From Candidatus Promineifilum breve (GTDB lineage Bacteria > Chloroflexota > Anaerolineae > Promineifilales > Promineifilaceae): a DNA stretch of 64,000 bases. Under the pieces are notes generated by a model, which had not been told where the DNA came from, made no database searches, and saw only the letters and a list, made by a program, of their open reading frames with translations. The translations under genes and the position numbers were made by a program. The stretch spans positions 3,202,726 to 3,266,725 of the forward strand of contig NZ_LN890655.1 in the NCBI RefSeq assembly GCF_900066015.1, written 5' to 3'. Positions 7,240 through 19,190 of this stretch are shown piece after piece (position 1 is the first letter of the stretch; each line of letters starts with the position of its first letter).

Positions 7240-8472
7240 TCAAGCGCACCTACTGCTAAACTTTCCAATTGACAGGCTCGTTAAGCCTCGGAAGCCAAAG
7301 GTTTCTGACCATATTGGGTTACAGGCGAGACGCCAATCAGTAGACCGCTCAAATAATAAGCGTAAGGCCAAGCCACCTTGGGCCATCGCCAACGGCGCAC
7401 CCAAACAAAAATGAATACCCCGCCCAAAGGCCAGATGCCGGTTCGGCCGCCGGGCGATGTCGAGCCGGTTGGGATCGGGGAAGGCCGCCGGGTCGCGGTT
7501 GGCCGCGCCGAGCAACAGCGTCACCGACTCGCCGCGACGGATCAGCCGGTCGCCGAGGGTCACGTCGGCATAGGCGATGCGCGTCGTGGCCTGGATGGGG
7601 CTGTGCAGGCGCAGGATTTCATCGACGGCCGTGTCGGTCAATTCGGGCCGGGCGCGGAAGAGGGCCAGTTGCTCAGGCTGGGTCAATAGCAGCAGCGCCC
7701 CGGCCGAGATGAGATTGACCGTCGTCTCGTGCCCGGCGAAGAGCAGCATGACGCACAGGGCGATCAGTTCGTCCTCAGCGAGTCTAGCCTCGCCAGCGAC
7801 GGCCGCCAGCAGGCGCGAAATCAGATCGTTCTCCGGCCGCGCCCGCCGCGCGGCGACGATGTCGGCCAGGTAGGCGGTGAATTCGGCGGTCATGCGATTG
7901 CCGGCGGCCATCACGTCCCACGTGCGCTTGTAGTCCAGCACGTCGGCGATGATGAGCGACCACGCCTTTACCCGCGCCAGATCGCTTTGGGGGATGCCGA
8001 TGAGGGCGGCGATGACGCTCAACGTCAGCGGGAAGGCGTAGTCGGCCACCACGTCGAACCGGCCGCGCGGCGTCAGCGCGTCGAGCAGCGCCGCGGCCTG
8101 GGCGGCGATGGCCGGCCGCAGCCCGGCGACGACGCGGGCCGTGAAGCCCTCGCTCAGCAGCGCCCGCTGCCGGGTATGCTCCGGCGGCTCCAGGGCCAGC
8201 GTCCAATGGGCATACATATCCCAGAACGGCTCGCGCTCGGCCGGCGGCACGGGCGGGGGCGGTTCGTCCAGCGCCGGGGCGATGGCCCGACCGAAGCGCG
8301 AGTCTTTCAGCACGGCGGCCACGTCGGCGTGGCGAAAGAGATACCACCAGCCGGGCGGGCCGTCCGGCGTCGGCGCGCGGCCGCGATGCACCGCATCCCC
8401 GGCGCGATAGCGGGCATAGACCGGATAGGGATCGGCGCGAAAAGCGGGATCGAAGACGTCGAACGGTTCCAC
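7240..8472 (-). CDS. Cytochrome P450
   Basis: Haem-thiolate monooxygenase of about 410 residues, soluble bacterial class. The I-helix AGHETT (~246-251), the K-helix ExxR as EILR (~285-288) and the haem-binding FGRGIHFCLGAP with the axial Cys near 356 are all present. GTG 8472 is chosen as start because AAGGA lies about 10 nt upstream and the sequence before it looks non-coding; an ATG at 8553 is in frame. The closest-looking group is the CYP107/CYP109-like bacterial P450s. No ferredoxin or reductase gene is adjacent, so redox partners must lie elsewhere. It is transcribed divergently from the VTC gene. Confidence 0.93.
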   Translation of the reverse strand: MEPFDVFDPAFRADPYPVYARYRAGDAVHRGRAPTPDGPPGWWYLFRHADVAAVLKDSRFGRAIAPALDEPPPPVPPAEREPFWDMYAHWTLALEPPEHTRQRALLSEGFTARVVAGLRPAIAAQAAALLDALTPRGRFDVVADYAFPLTLSVIAALIGIPQSDLARVKAWSLIIADVLDYKRTWDVMAAGNRMTAEFTAYLADIVAARRARPENDLISRLLAAVAGEARLAEDELIALCVMLLFAGHETTVNLISAGALLLLTQPEQLALFRARPELTDTAVDEILRLHSPIQATTRIAYADVTLGDRLIRRGESVTLLLGAANRDPAAFPDPNRLDIARRPNRHLAFGRGIHFCLGAPLAMAQGGLALRLLFERSTDWRLACNPIWSETFGFRGLTSLSIGKFSSRCA

Positions 8473-8586
8473 AAGCCTAGTATCCTTGATTCGCGCCGAT
8501 ACGGCAGCGCCAAAGGTCAAATAATTTACAGCTTTACAAACCTTCCTAAACATTTCCCTAACATCTTTCCGGCATAATCTTCCGTA

Positions 8587-9528
8587 ATGAAAAGATTATT
8601 GCGCGGCCAAGGAAAAGGATCATCCCCGATGGCTCATTCAATTCCTGAAGCCGCGTGTGAGGTGAAAGCCATGATGAAGCGTATTGTATTGCCCGAGACG
8701 ATGGAAGTGCCGCAATTTGTGGAGGCCCCCCAACGCACCACCAGTTGGGCCGACCTGGAGCCGAGCCTGCCGCATCTGTTGCGCCGGCTGGCCCCCATCA
8801 GCCTGGATGAAATGGCCGAGGTGGCCCTGCTCGACCGCTCCGAGACCAAATTCGTCTTCCACGAGGATCGTCTGCCGGAATTGCTGGCCGCCGTGGCCAA
8901 TGAGTATCGCGTGCTGGAGATCAACGGCAACCGCCTGAACCATTATCGGACGCTCTACTTCGATACGCCGGAGTTCACGCTCTTCCGCCGCCATCAGGCC
9001 GGGGGGCGCAATCGCTACAAGGTGCGCAGCCGCACCTATCTGGACACGGATCTGTCGTTCATGGAAGTGAAACACAAGGTCAGCGCCGACCGCACCGTCA
9101 AGAGCCGGGTCAAGACGGCCGAATTTGTGGAGCGCATCTCGCCACGGACGGTCGCTTTCCTGAACACCCACTTGCCGGCCAACAACTGGACGCTGGAGCC
9201 GAAGCTGTGGAACCAATACACGCGCATCACCCTGGTGGGTCGGCACACGCCCGAACGGGTGACGATTGACCTGGAGCTGCAATTTGTGACCAATGAAGGG
9301 CGCGCCATGCGCCTGCCCGGACTGGTCATCGCCGAGGTGAAGCGGGACGGGGCCATGCATGACTCGCCCTTCATCCGCCACATGCGCGCCATGTCGCTCC
9401 GGCCGACGGGCTTCAGCAAGTATTGCGTCGGCGTCTCGCTACTGTACGACGAGGTTAAGCACAATCATTTTAAGCCCCAACTGCGGATGGTGGGGAAGAT
9501 TTTACAAGAGGGATATTATGTCAACTGA
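8587..9528 (+). CDS. VTC-domain polyphosphate polymerase
   Basis: Protein with the CYTH-like VTC tunnel domain that, in yeast Vtc4, makes polyphosphate from ATP. Basic and acidic tunnel residues are visible as RSETKFVF, RYKVRSRTY, MEVKHK and IAEVKRDG. Length 313 residues from ATG 8587; ATGs at 8629 and 8671 are alternatives because the first ~40 residues look unconserved. No SPX or membrane segment is fused, so it should be cytosolic or recruited to the membrane by its neighbour. The last 11 nt overlap the DUF4956 gene. The triad VTC, DUF4956, CotH is a recurring bacterial neighbourhood. Confidence 0.86.
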   Translation: MKRLLRGQGKGSSPMAHSIPEAACEVKAMMKRIVLPETMEVPQFVEAPQRTTSWADLEPSLPHLLRRLAPISLDEMAEVALLDRSETKFVFHEDRLPELLAAVANEYRVLEINGNRLNHYRTLYFDTPEFTLFRRHQAGGRNRYKVRSRTYLDTDLSFMEVKHKVSADRTVKSRVKTAEFVERISPRTVAFLNTHLPANNWTLEPKLWNQYTRITLVGRHTPERVTIDLELQFVTNEGRAMRLPGLVIAEVKRDGAMHDSPFIRHMRAMSLRPTGFSKYCVGVSLLYDEVKHNHFKPQLRMVGKILQEGYYVN

Positions 9529-10138
9529 ACTGCTTTATTTTATTCTTGGCGCGGCGCTCAATATGGTCGTCGCCCTGCTGATCGTTCGTTTCATCTATTA
9601 TCCGGCGACGCAGGACAAGACCTACGTCTTCACGTTCCTGGCGTTCAACACGGTCATCTACTTTGTGCTGGGCATGTTGACCAGCGCCACGCTGAGCGTG
9701 GGCGTCGGCTTCGGGCTATTCGCCATCTTCTCGGTCTTGCGCTATCGCACCGACGAGATGCCCATCCGCGAAATGACCTACCTGTTCATCGTCATCGCCC
9801 TGCCGGTGATGAACTCGGTGATGATGTCGGCCAGCAGCATCCCCTGGCTACTGGTCGCCAACGGGACGATTGTGGCCTTGCTCTACGCGCTGGAGAAGGA
9901 GTGGGGCTTCCACTTCGCCGGCAGCAAGCGCGTGGTCTACGACCGGGTGGAACTCATCACCCCGGCCAATCAGGATCGCCTGCTGGCCGACCTGCGCGAG
10001 CGCACCGGCCTGCCGGTGGAGCGGGTGGAAGTGCGACGGATCGACTTCCTTCACGACACGGCCGAACTGATGGTTTACTACGACGAGCCGCGGGCGGCCC
10101 AGGCGACGCCGGTGCAATTGGTCAAACAAAATGCGTAA
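9518..10138 (+). CDS. DUF4956 membrane protein
   Basis: A 206-residue inner-membrane protein. Four hydrophobic segments span roughly residues 5-25, 38-58, 60-78 and 92-125, followed by a cytosolic C-terminal domain of about 80 residues. The segment FSVLRYRTDEMPIREMTYLF between membrane spans is typical of DUF4956. The start overlaps the end of the VTC gene by 11 nt, indicating translational coupling. Function is unknown; the coupling suggests that it anchors the polymerase or exports its product. Confidence 0.85.
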   Translation: MSTELLYFILGAALNMVVALLIVRFIYYPATQDKTYVFTFLAFNTVIYFVLGMLTSATLSVGVGFGLFAIFSVLRYRTDEMPIREMTYLFIVIALPVMNSVMMSASSIPWLLVANGTIVALLYALEKEWGFHFAGSKRVVYDRVELITPANQDRLLADLRERTGLPVERVEVRRIDFLHDTAELMVYYDEPRAAQATPVQLVKQNA

Positions 10139-10159
10139 AGTTATTTAGAGGAGCTGACT

Positions 10160-11833
10160 TTGCCGAGAAAACGAATCATCACCCTATTCACTCTGTTGCT
10201 CTCGTCACTGCTGGTCGCCTGTTCGACCGGGACGGCGACCGAGAGCACAGCCGGCACAGCCGCCGCGACCCAACCGGCCGCGGCGGCTGAGGCCGTTACC
10301 GATACCGCGACGGGCGACGCCGAAGGAGAAGAAGTCGCCCGGCCCGCCGGTTGGACGGAAGAGACCCACAGCAACGACGTGGATCCCAACTACGCGGTCG
10401 TCTTCCCCCAGGACAAGGTCAACGAAATCACCATCACCATCGCCCCCGACGATTGGGCGGCCATGCAAGCCGACCTGACCGACATCCTCGGCGAACCGGG
10501 CACGGGCCAGGGCATGGGGCCGGGCGGCGACTTCAACCCGCCGGAAGGCATGGAGCCGCCGGCGGGCATGGAGCCACCCACCCTGGATGGCACGCCGCCG
10601 GCCGAGATGCAGCCGCCGGAAGGGTTCGAGCCGCCGGCCGGTGGCGGACCGGGCGGCGGTGGGCCAGGCGGCGCGGGCGGCCCCATTGATATGGTCAGTG
10701 AGACGCCGATGTGGGTTCCGGCGACCATCACCTTCGAGGGCAACACCTGGACGAACGTCGGCATCCGCTACAAGGGCAATTCGTCGCTGACCAGCGCCTG
10801 GAACAGCGGCTCGCTCAAGCTGCCGCTGAAGTTCGATTTTGACGAGTTTGAGGATGACAATCCCGCAATCGACAACCAGCGCTTTTTCGGCTTCAAGGCG
10901 TTGTCGCTGGCCAACGGCTTCAGTGATGATACCTATCTGCGCGAGGGACTGACCCATGATCTGATGCAAGAGGCCGGGCTGGTGGCCGGAGAGACGGCGT
11001 TCTATAACATCACCCTTGATTACGGCGAAGGGCCGGTCAATCTGGGCATCTACACCGTGGTTGAGGTGGTCGACGATACGGTCATCGCCAATGCCTTTGA
11101 CGACGACAGCGGCAACATCTACGAGGGCGACGGCGCGGGCGTCAGCCTGGCCGAAGGCACCTTCGAGCAGATCGCCGAGAGCTTCGAGAAGGAGAACAAC
11201 GAAGACGAGGCCGACTGGAGCGACATCGAGGCCCTCTATACCGCCCTGCACGCCACGACGCGCACGACCAACCCGGAACAGTGGCGCGCCGGCCTGGAAG
11301 CGGTGTTCGACGTGGATACCTTCCTCAACTGGCTGGCGGTCAGCGCCGTCGTCCAGAACTGGGACACCTACGGCTCCATGGCCCACAACTTCTACCTCTA
11401 CAACGACCCCGCCACCGGCCAACTGGTCTGGCTGCCCTGGGATCATAACATGACCCTGGGTGTGGGCGGCGGCGGTCGGGGCGACATGGGCGGCCAGGGC
11501 GAGCCGGGCGGTCAGGGCGAGCCGGGCGGTCGGGGCGGCATGGGGCGCTCGGTCTCGTTGGATCGCGCCGACGTGGGCGAGGAGTGGCCGCTCATCCGCT
11601 TCCTGCTGGATGATCCTGTCTACAATGAGAAATACTTGGCCTACGTGGCCCAGGCGAGCGAATCATTCGACGCGGCGGCGTTGACGGCGCGGATCGAGGC
11701 ACTGGCCGAAATGCTACGGCCGTTCATCGTCGCCGCCGGCGAAGAGACGCAATTCGACACGGCGGTATCACAATTGATCAGTGGGGTGACGGAGCGCGAC
11801 ACGACCGTGGCCGACTTCGTGACGGCCCAATAA
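10160..11833 (+). CDS. CotH-family kinase lipoprotein
   Basis: Secreted lipoprotein: signal peptide with lipobox LVAC (Cys near residue 21), a low-complexity Thr/Ala linker, then a CotH kinase domain (atypical secreted protein kinase fold known from Bacillus spore coat). Recognisable pieces are GIRYKGNSS, the LREGLTHDLMQEAG helix, NLGIYTVVEVVDD and LVWLPWDHNMTLG, with the Asp likely metal-binding. Two Gly/Pro/Met-rich insertions (near residues 115-175 and 435-460) interrupt the domain. The TTG at 10160 follows GAGGAG; the gap to DUF4956 is 21 nt. It could phosphorylate extracytoplasmic proteins; the substrate is unknown. Confidence 0.88.
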   Translation: MPRKRIITLFTLLLSSLLVACSTGTATESTAGTAAATQPAAAAEAVTDTATGDAEGEEVARPAGWTEETHSNDVDPNYAVVFPQDKVNEITITIAPDDWAAMQADLTDILGEPGTGQGMGPGGDFNPPEGMEPPAGMEPPTLDGTPPAEMQPPEGFEPPAGGGPGGGGPGGAGGPIDMVSETPMWVPATITFEGNTWTNVGIRYKGNSSLTSAWNSGSLKLPLKFDFDEFEDDNPAIDNQRFFGFKALSLANGFSDDTYLREGLTHDLMQEAGLVAGETAFYNITLDYGEGPVNLGIYTVVEVVDDTVIANAFDDDSGNIYEGDGAGVSLAEGTFEQIAESFEKENNEDEADWSDIEALYTALHATTRTTNPEQWRAGLEAVFDVDTFLNWLAVSAVVQNWDTYGSMAHNFYLYNDPATGQLVWLPWDHNMTLGVGGGGRGDMGGQGEPGGQGEPGGRGGMGRSVSLDRADVGEEWPLIRFLLDDPVYNEKYLAYVAQASESFDAAALTARIEALAEMLRPFIVAAGEETQFDTAVSQLISGVTERDTTVADFVTAQ

Positions 11834-11846
11834 GGGAAGAAAGGCT

Positions 11847-11920
11847 AACCACAGATGACACAGATTTCGCAGATTTAAGAGCGCTTTCTTGAATCTGCGA
11901 AATCTGTGTCATCTGTGGTT
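11847..11920. repeat. 29-bp perfect inverted repeat between convergent genes
   Basis: Arms 11847-11875 and 11892-11920 are exact reverse complements (left arm begins AACCACAGATGACACAG) with a 16-nt loop. It lies between the converging CotH gene and the 64-residue gene and abuts the stop codon of the latter. It could act as a bidirectional transcription block but has no T-run; a dispersed repeat is more likely. Confidence 0.85.
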
Positions 11921-12114
11921 TATCTCTTCTCGATAGGGCGAATGCGGTAGGTGTTGGTCATAAACCACTCCCGCCCGTCGGCCGTCCGCACCCAAATGCC
12001 CGGCGGCTCGCGCCGCACGACGAGGGCCGGCTGCCATTCCTCTTCACCGCGCTTGGTGAAGATGATCTCTACCTGCTCGTCGGGCGCGTACTGCTCGTAG
12101 ATGCGCTTCATCAT
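11920..12114 (-). CDS. Small conserved-looking hypothetical protein (64 aa)
   Basis: A 64-residue basic protein with alternating beta-type segments (VEIIFTKRG, WQPALVVRREPPGIWVRTADG, WFMTNTYRIRPIE), which suggests a small SH3-like or Tudor-like barrel. No family is recognised. It starts with two Met codons (12114 and 12111). A heptamer repeat begins exactly at the base upstream of the first ATG, so no Shine-Dalgarno is present. It lies downstream of nrdJ on the same strand. Confidence 0.6.
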   Translation of the reverse strand: MMKRIYEQYAPDEQVEIIFTKRGEEEWQPALVVRREPPGIWVRTADGREWFMTNTYRIRPIEKR

Positions 12115-12184
12115 AGGTGCTAGGTTCTAGGTTCTAGGTGCTAGGGGAAGAGCGCTTCGCCCTAGCACCTAACCCCTAGAACCT
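12115..12184. repeat. Inverted heptamer repeat between nrdJ and the 64-aa gene
   Basis: Units AGGTGCT, AGGTTCT, AGGTTCT, AGGTGCT, AGGGGAA occupy 12115-12149; the inverted units AGCACCT, AACCCCT, AGAACCT occupy 12164-12184. The nrdJ stop codon lies 6 nt beyond. Confidence 0.82.
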
Positions 12185-12189
12185 CTCTT

Positions 12190-14676
<2,487 letters not shown>

Positions 14677-14737
14677 AATTATCAATACCTCCTCGCGCTA
14701 GAATGTGACCTGTGGCTCCCACCAGGCTTTCCCATAG

Positions 14738-14785
14738 ACCCCCATATATGGGGGTTATATACCGATACAGTAGCCTATCTGGTTA
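14738..14785 (-). promoter_or_regulatory. NrdR-like operator pair upstream of nrdJ
   Basis: ACCCCCATATATGGGGGT (14738-14755) is a perfect 18-bp palindrome with the ATATAT core of NrdR boxes. A weaker palindrome, TAGCCTATCTGGTTA (14771-14785), is centred about 31.5 bp away, matching the three-turn spacing usual for tandem NrdR boxes. The flanking bases are GC-richer than the proteobacterial consensus, so assignment is by position and spacing. No nrdR gene is in the window. Confidence 0.6.
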
Positions 14786-14856
14786 GGAATGCGCATTATA
14801 ACATGGGGCAACAGTGAGCGCAATAGGTTTGCCTTAAAGATTTCCGAACAGATTAT

Positions 14857-15579
14857 CTATTTAATTTGATCGACGGAGGTGGTATCGATAGCCGAGCGGC
14901 AATAGGGCCAGGGGTCTTGGCCGGCCAGCAGGGCGTTGAGCGCGAGCGTGTCGCCATAGGCGCCGCGATGGCCCGGCTCCACCAGGGCGGCGATGTGGGT
15001 CATAATGAGGGTCGTGTAATCGGTGAGGTCGTGGCCGCGCGGCCGGTGGCCCACGTCAGGCAGGGTGAACGGCCGGCCGATGCGCATGGTGATCGTCGCC
15101 CGGCGCAAGTGGCGCGTGTGGGCGAAAAGGACGTCGGTGTTGCTGATGCCGACGGGCAGGATGGGCACGCCGGCCTGCGACGCCAGAAAGGCCGCGCCAT
15201 CTTTGGCCGGCTGCATCGCTCCCACCTTGCTGCGCGTGCCTTCCGGAGCCAGGGCGAAGACGTGCCCGTCTTCCAGCGCGGTCAGTGCCTCGCGCAGGGC
15301 GCGCCGGTCGACCGTGCCCCGGTTGATGAAGATGACGCCCAGCCAGGACATCAGCGGCCCCCAGATAGGATGTTTGGCCCATTTTTCCCCGGCAAAGTAG
15401 CGCCACGGCTGCACCGGAAAGCCGACGAAGACGATGCCGATGTCGGCCGTGCTCAGATGGTTGACGGCCAGAATGTAGGGGCCGGCGGCGGGGATATGCT
15501 CATGGCCGCTGACGCGCAGGCGACACAGAAGCCTCTGGACAAACGTGAAAAAAACGCGGGCCACCCGGAAACGCCACAT
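14857..15579 (-). CDS. plsC: 1-acyl-sn-glycerol-3-phosphate acyltransferase family protein
   Basis: Membrane-associated acyltransferase of phospholipid synthesis, 240 residues. The catalytic HX4D motif is NHLSTAD (His41, Asp46); the glycerol-phosphate-binding block EGTRS is at ~113-117 and the VPILPVGI motif follows. A hydrophobic N-terminal segment precedes the active site. It is monocistronic on the minus strand and upstream of nrdJ by 180 nt. The exact acceptor (lysophosphatidate or another lysolipid) cannot be read from sequence. Confidence 0.88.
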   Translation of the reverse strand: MWRFRVARVFFTFVQRLLCRLRVSGHEHIPAAGPYILAVNHLSTADIGIVFVGFPVQPWRYFAGEKWAKHPIWGPLMSWLGVIFINRGTVDRRALREALTALEDGHVFALAPEGTRSKVGAMQPAKDGAAFLASQAGVPILPVGISNTDVLFAHTRHLRRATITMRIGRPFTLPDVGHRPRGHDLTDYTTLIMTHIAALVEPGHRGAYGDTLALNALLAGQDPWPYCRSAIDTTSVDQIK

Positions 15580-15795
15580 AGCTGGGCACTATAGCAGAAT
15601 CGTTACCCTCGTCAAACCGCCGCCGCCGCCGATCTATGACGTTTATCCCCTTAAAGAGGTGACATCTGCCACATGCCCGGCCCGGAGCCAATCGCTTATA
15701 CTGTAAACAGAGGGAGTAGACGATATGGCGCCGCCCGCCGGTCGTCTATTCCAAGGATGGGTGTGATGCTCATTGAAATAGTGAAGGAAAATGAC

Positions 15796-16383
15796 ATGGC
15801 CGAACACGATCTGCTCAAGCACGATCTGGCGATTCTGGAAAGGATGGCCGCCGGGATGGGCGATTACCTGAAAAGCGATGCCGTCTGGTGGGATATGGGG
15901 CGCGGCGACATGCCCTTGCTGACGATCGGCGGCTATTTAATGCGCCGGCGGCGGCTGGGTGTATTGGCCTATCTGCTGCACGAGGCTGAACTGACCGCGC
16001 TGACGGCGGCCAATGCCGCCTACGATGCCACCATCAGCGGGCAAATTGTGCGCTTCGAGGAGCGCGCCACGACCGAGATCGGCGCTCGTCTGCGCGAATG
16101 GACGGTCTATCTGCGCGATCTGACCGTATCCCACCGGCTGGCGGCCGACAAGGGGCGCTACAACTACCTGGCCGATACGCGCGTCGTCATCAGCGAGCTG
16201 ACCGCCAAGCTGAGCGAGTCGCCCTTCCGGCTGCCGGAGCAAATCCTGACCGACATCGCTGCCCTGGATCGCCGTCTGGTGGGGCGCTGGATGCCGGGCG
16301 CGTTTATCTGGTCGCCGGTGCTCACGCCCGCCTATCCGCCCGATCCGTACTGGTGGCTCTATGGCTATCCCAGGGCGGATTAG
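15796..16383 (+). CDS. Hypothetical helical protein (195 aa)
   Basis: Unrecognised protein of about 195 residues. The sequence is mostly predicted alpha-helical with Ala, Leu, Arg and Glu heptad-like spacing (residues 40-150) and ends in a Trp/Tyr/Pro-rich tail (YPPDPYWWLYGYPRAD). There is no signal peptide. ATG 15796 follows GAAGGA; an in-frame ATG at 15766 is the alternative. It may be a lineage-specific cytosolic protein. It converges with the sulfite-oxidase-like gene. Confidence 0.72.
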   Translation: MAEHDLLKHDLAILERMAAGMGDYLKSDAVWWDMGRGDMPLLTIGGYLMRRRRLGVLAYLLHEAELTALTAANAAYDATISGQIVRFEERATTEIGARLREWTVYLRDLTVSHRLAADKGRYNYLADTRVVISELTAKLSESPFRLPEQILTDIAALDRRLVGRWMPGAFIWSPVLTPAYPPDPYWWLYGYPRAD

Positions 16384-16398
16384 GTTGCTGGGCGTGGT

Positions 16399-17043
<645 letters not shown>

Positions 17044-17070
17044 CGTCATTCTCCTCAGGTTAGGACACGC

Positions 17071-17355
17071 TTAACCGTAGCGCTCCAGCAGGGCGCGGGC
17101 ATAGTACGCCTGCCAATTGCCGCCCGGCGCGCGCCGTTGCACCTCGCGGTCGAGCGAGACGAGCAGATAGACCAGCTCACTCGTGGTGAAGCGGGCCTCG
17201 AGCAGCGCCCCCAGCCGTTCGCGCAGAAATTCGGCGTACCACAGCGGCCAGTCGGGATCGGCCCCATCCGTGTCGCGGTAAGCCTCATGGTGGGCCTCGC
17301 CCGCTTCGCGCAGCAGGGCAATCAGTTGTTGCTGTCTGGTGGAATCGTCCATCAT
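17071..17355 (-). CDS. Hypothetical protein (94 aa) upstream of the sulfite-oxidase-like gene
   Basis: A 94-residue helical, acidic/aromatic protein (GADPDWPLWYAEFL and LVYLLVSLDREVQRR segments). It precedes the sulfite-oxidase-like gene by 27 nt on the same strand and is probably co-transcribed. No domain is recognised. AGAGGG lies upstream of the paired Met codons at 17355 and 17352. Confidence 0.68.
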   Translation of the reverse strand: MMDDSTRQQQLIALLREAGEAHHEAYRDTDGADPDWPLWYAEFLRERLGALLEARFTTSELVYLLVSLDREVQRRAPGGNWQAYYARALLERYG

Positions 17356-17509
17356 CTATTCCCTCTGATTGAACGGCGGCCGATGGTGGATGGAGCGTCT
17401 ATAGGCCGCCGGGTTGGTGAATCCCGGATGAGGGCAAATCATATGGCATCCCTTTCATTTTGGCGAATGTGCGTTTTCAGGGCTACAATGTTCGCCGTAA
17501 GGCAACTCC

Positions 17510-18475
17510 ATGAACGTGTCTACCTGTCCCAACTGCCGCTTTCCCAATCGCCGGGGGGCGAACTTCTGCGCGATGTGCGGCCGGGAGCTGACCCACGACC
17601 TGAGCGCCGGCCACAGCGCCAACGCGCCCACCATGCCTTTTAATCCGTCATGGCCGGAAATGGCCGCGGCCGAGGACGCCGACACGCTGCGGGCGCGCCC
17701 TAATCTGGATGTCCACGTCGGCCGCCACACCGACGTCGGCCGTCTGCGCGAGTCGAATGAGGACAGCCTGCTGGTGCTGGAAGGGGCGTGGAACAATCGC
17801 TCGGTCAGCCGGCCGGTGGGTTTGTTCGTGGTGGCCGACGGCATCGGCGGCAACGAGGGCGGCGAGATCGCCAGCGGGATGCTGGTCAGCGGTCTGGCCC
17901 GCCGCGCCGCCGAACTGTTGCCCGCTATGTTGGCCGCCGATGAGCCGTTCAACGGCGGGGCGTGGCTGACGGTGGCGATTCAGGCCTGTAATGAGGAGAT
18001 ATACGAATGGGCGCGCGAGGCGGGCTACGACATGGGCACCACGGTCGTGGCGGTTCTGCTCCAGGGCGAACAAGCCACGGTGGCCCACGTGGGCGATAGC
18101 CGCGTCTATCTGATCAATGCCGGGCGCATCGAACAGTTGACCGTTGATCACTCATTGGTCGAGAGCCTGGTCATCGCCAACCAGATCAGCCGCGAGGAAG
18201 CGCGCGCCCATCCCAACGCCAATGTGATCTATCGCACCGTGGGCGATCAGCCTGATGTGGTGGTCGATCTGCGCGCGGTGCGCCTGCTGCCCGGCGACCG
18301 CTTGCTGCTCTGCTCCGACGGGCTGAGCGGCATGATCGCCGATGGGATGATTCACGGACTGGTGCTGAGCGCGTCTTCGCCCCAGGCCGCTTGCGTGGCG
18401 CTGGTCGATGCCGCCAACGAGGCCGGCGGCGAGGACAACTGCACCGTCGTACTGGTGGAGTTACAGGCGCTCTAG
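17510..18475 (+). CDS. PPM-type (PP2C) serine/threonine phosphatase with N-terminal zinc ribbon
   Basis: Metal-dependent protein phosphatase, 321 residues. Residues 1-25 form a zinc ribbon (CPNC...CAMC; Cys6, 9, 20, 23), followed by a linker and a PP2C domain with RESNEDS, VVADGIGG, the GTTVVAVLL strand, HVGDSRVYL, LLCSDGLS and GGEDNCTVVLV, so all metal-binding Asp positions appear intact. It opens a plus-strand run with two FHA proteins and a zinc-ribbon membrane protein, an arrangement expected of a Ser/Thr phosphorylation circuit. No kinase lies in the cluster. Confidence 0.93.
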   Translation: MNVSTCPNCRFPNRRGANFCAMCGRELTHDLSAGHSANAPTMPFNPSWPEMAAAEDADTLRARPNLDVHVGRHTDVGRLRESNEDSLLVLEGAWNNRSVSRPVGLFVVADGIGGNEGGEIASGMLVSGLARRAAELLPAMLAADEPFNGGAWLTVAIQACNEEIYEWAREAGYDMGTTVVAVLLQGEQATVAHVGDSRVYLINAGRIEQLTVDHSLVESLVIANQISREEARAHPNANVIYRTVGDQPDVVVDLRAVRLLPGDRLLLCSDGLSGMIADGMIHGLVLSASSPQAACVALVDAANEAGGEDNCTVVLVELQAL

Positions 18476-18552
18476 CCCGACGCCCCGGCCTGTGGTCGGC
18501 CCACATGCGGTGGGTCAACCCAGGAGGCGTCAAGATGGTAAGGAAGGACGAT

Positions 18553-19137
18553 ATGAGCACAAACACCTGCCCGAATTGTAACGCGCCGATCGTGATGGGC
18601 GCGGCATTTTGCGACAATTGCGGCGCGCCGTTGAATGCCGTGGCCCCGCCGGTCGCGAATACGCCTGACCAATGTCCCAACTGTGGGGCAACGGTCATCG
18701 TTACGGATTTGTTTTGCGACGCCTGCGGCCAGGCGCTGCCCGCCGCGCCGGGTTATCCCCAACCGGGGCAACGGCCGGCCGATCCCCCGGTTTCGCCGGC
18801 CGAAGCGCTGCCTCAGCCGCGCCTACTCATCCTGCCCACCGGCGATGCGCTCATTCTCCCGCCGCACCAGGATACCTACGTCATCGGCCGCCTCGATCCC
18901 GTCAGCGGCAGCTTCCCCGATGTCGATCTGGTGCCGTTTGGCGGCGAAGAGGGCGGCGTGTCGCGCCGCCACGCCCAGATCAGTCGCCACGGCGACAAAT
19001 ACGCTATCGAAGACCTGAACTCGGTCAACTATACCTTCGTCAACAAACAGAAGATCGCCGTCGGCATGGCCCATGACCTGGCCGACGGGGATGAGATTCG
19101 GCTGGGCCGGGTCTTGATGCGCTTCAGAACCGGCTGA
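18553..19137 (+). CDS. FHA-domain protein with two zinc ribbons
   Basis: About 194 residues. Two zinc-ribbon modules (CPNC...CDNC and CPNC...CDAC) occupy the first ~65 residues, then a proline-rich linker and a forkhead-associated domain with GRLDP, SRRHAQISRHGDKYAIEDLNS and the terminal strand LGRVLMRF. FHA domains bind phosphothreonine peptides. ATG 18553 has GGAAGGA upstream; 18535 is an alternative. It follows the PP2C gene by 77 nt and probably shares its transcript. Confidence 0.9.
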   Translation: MSTNTCPNCNAPIVMGAAFCDNCGAPLNAVAPPVANTPDQCPNCGATVIVTDLFCDACGQALPAAPGYPQPGQRPADPPVSPAEALPQPRLLILPTGDALILPPHQDTYVIGRLDPVSGSFPDVDLVPFGGEEGGVSRRHAQISRHGDKYAIEDLNSVNYTFVNKQKIAVGMAHDLADGDEIRLGRVLMRFRTG

Positions 19138-19190
19138 GACCGGCCGTCGCCCGCTGCCTGCCGGCTGGCGGCTTGTAAGGGGAATGGTGA

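Noticed and set aside
14686-14856. Cobalamin riboswitch upstream of nrdJ
   Set aside because: A GGGAAAGCC-like stretch and a small hairpin exist, but the B12-box core is absent and the ~180-nt gap is largely occupied by palindromes.
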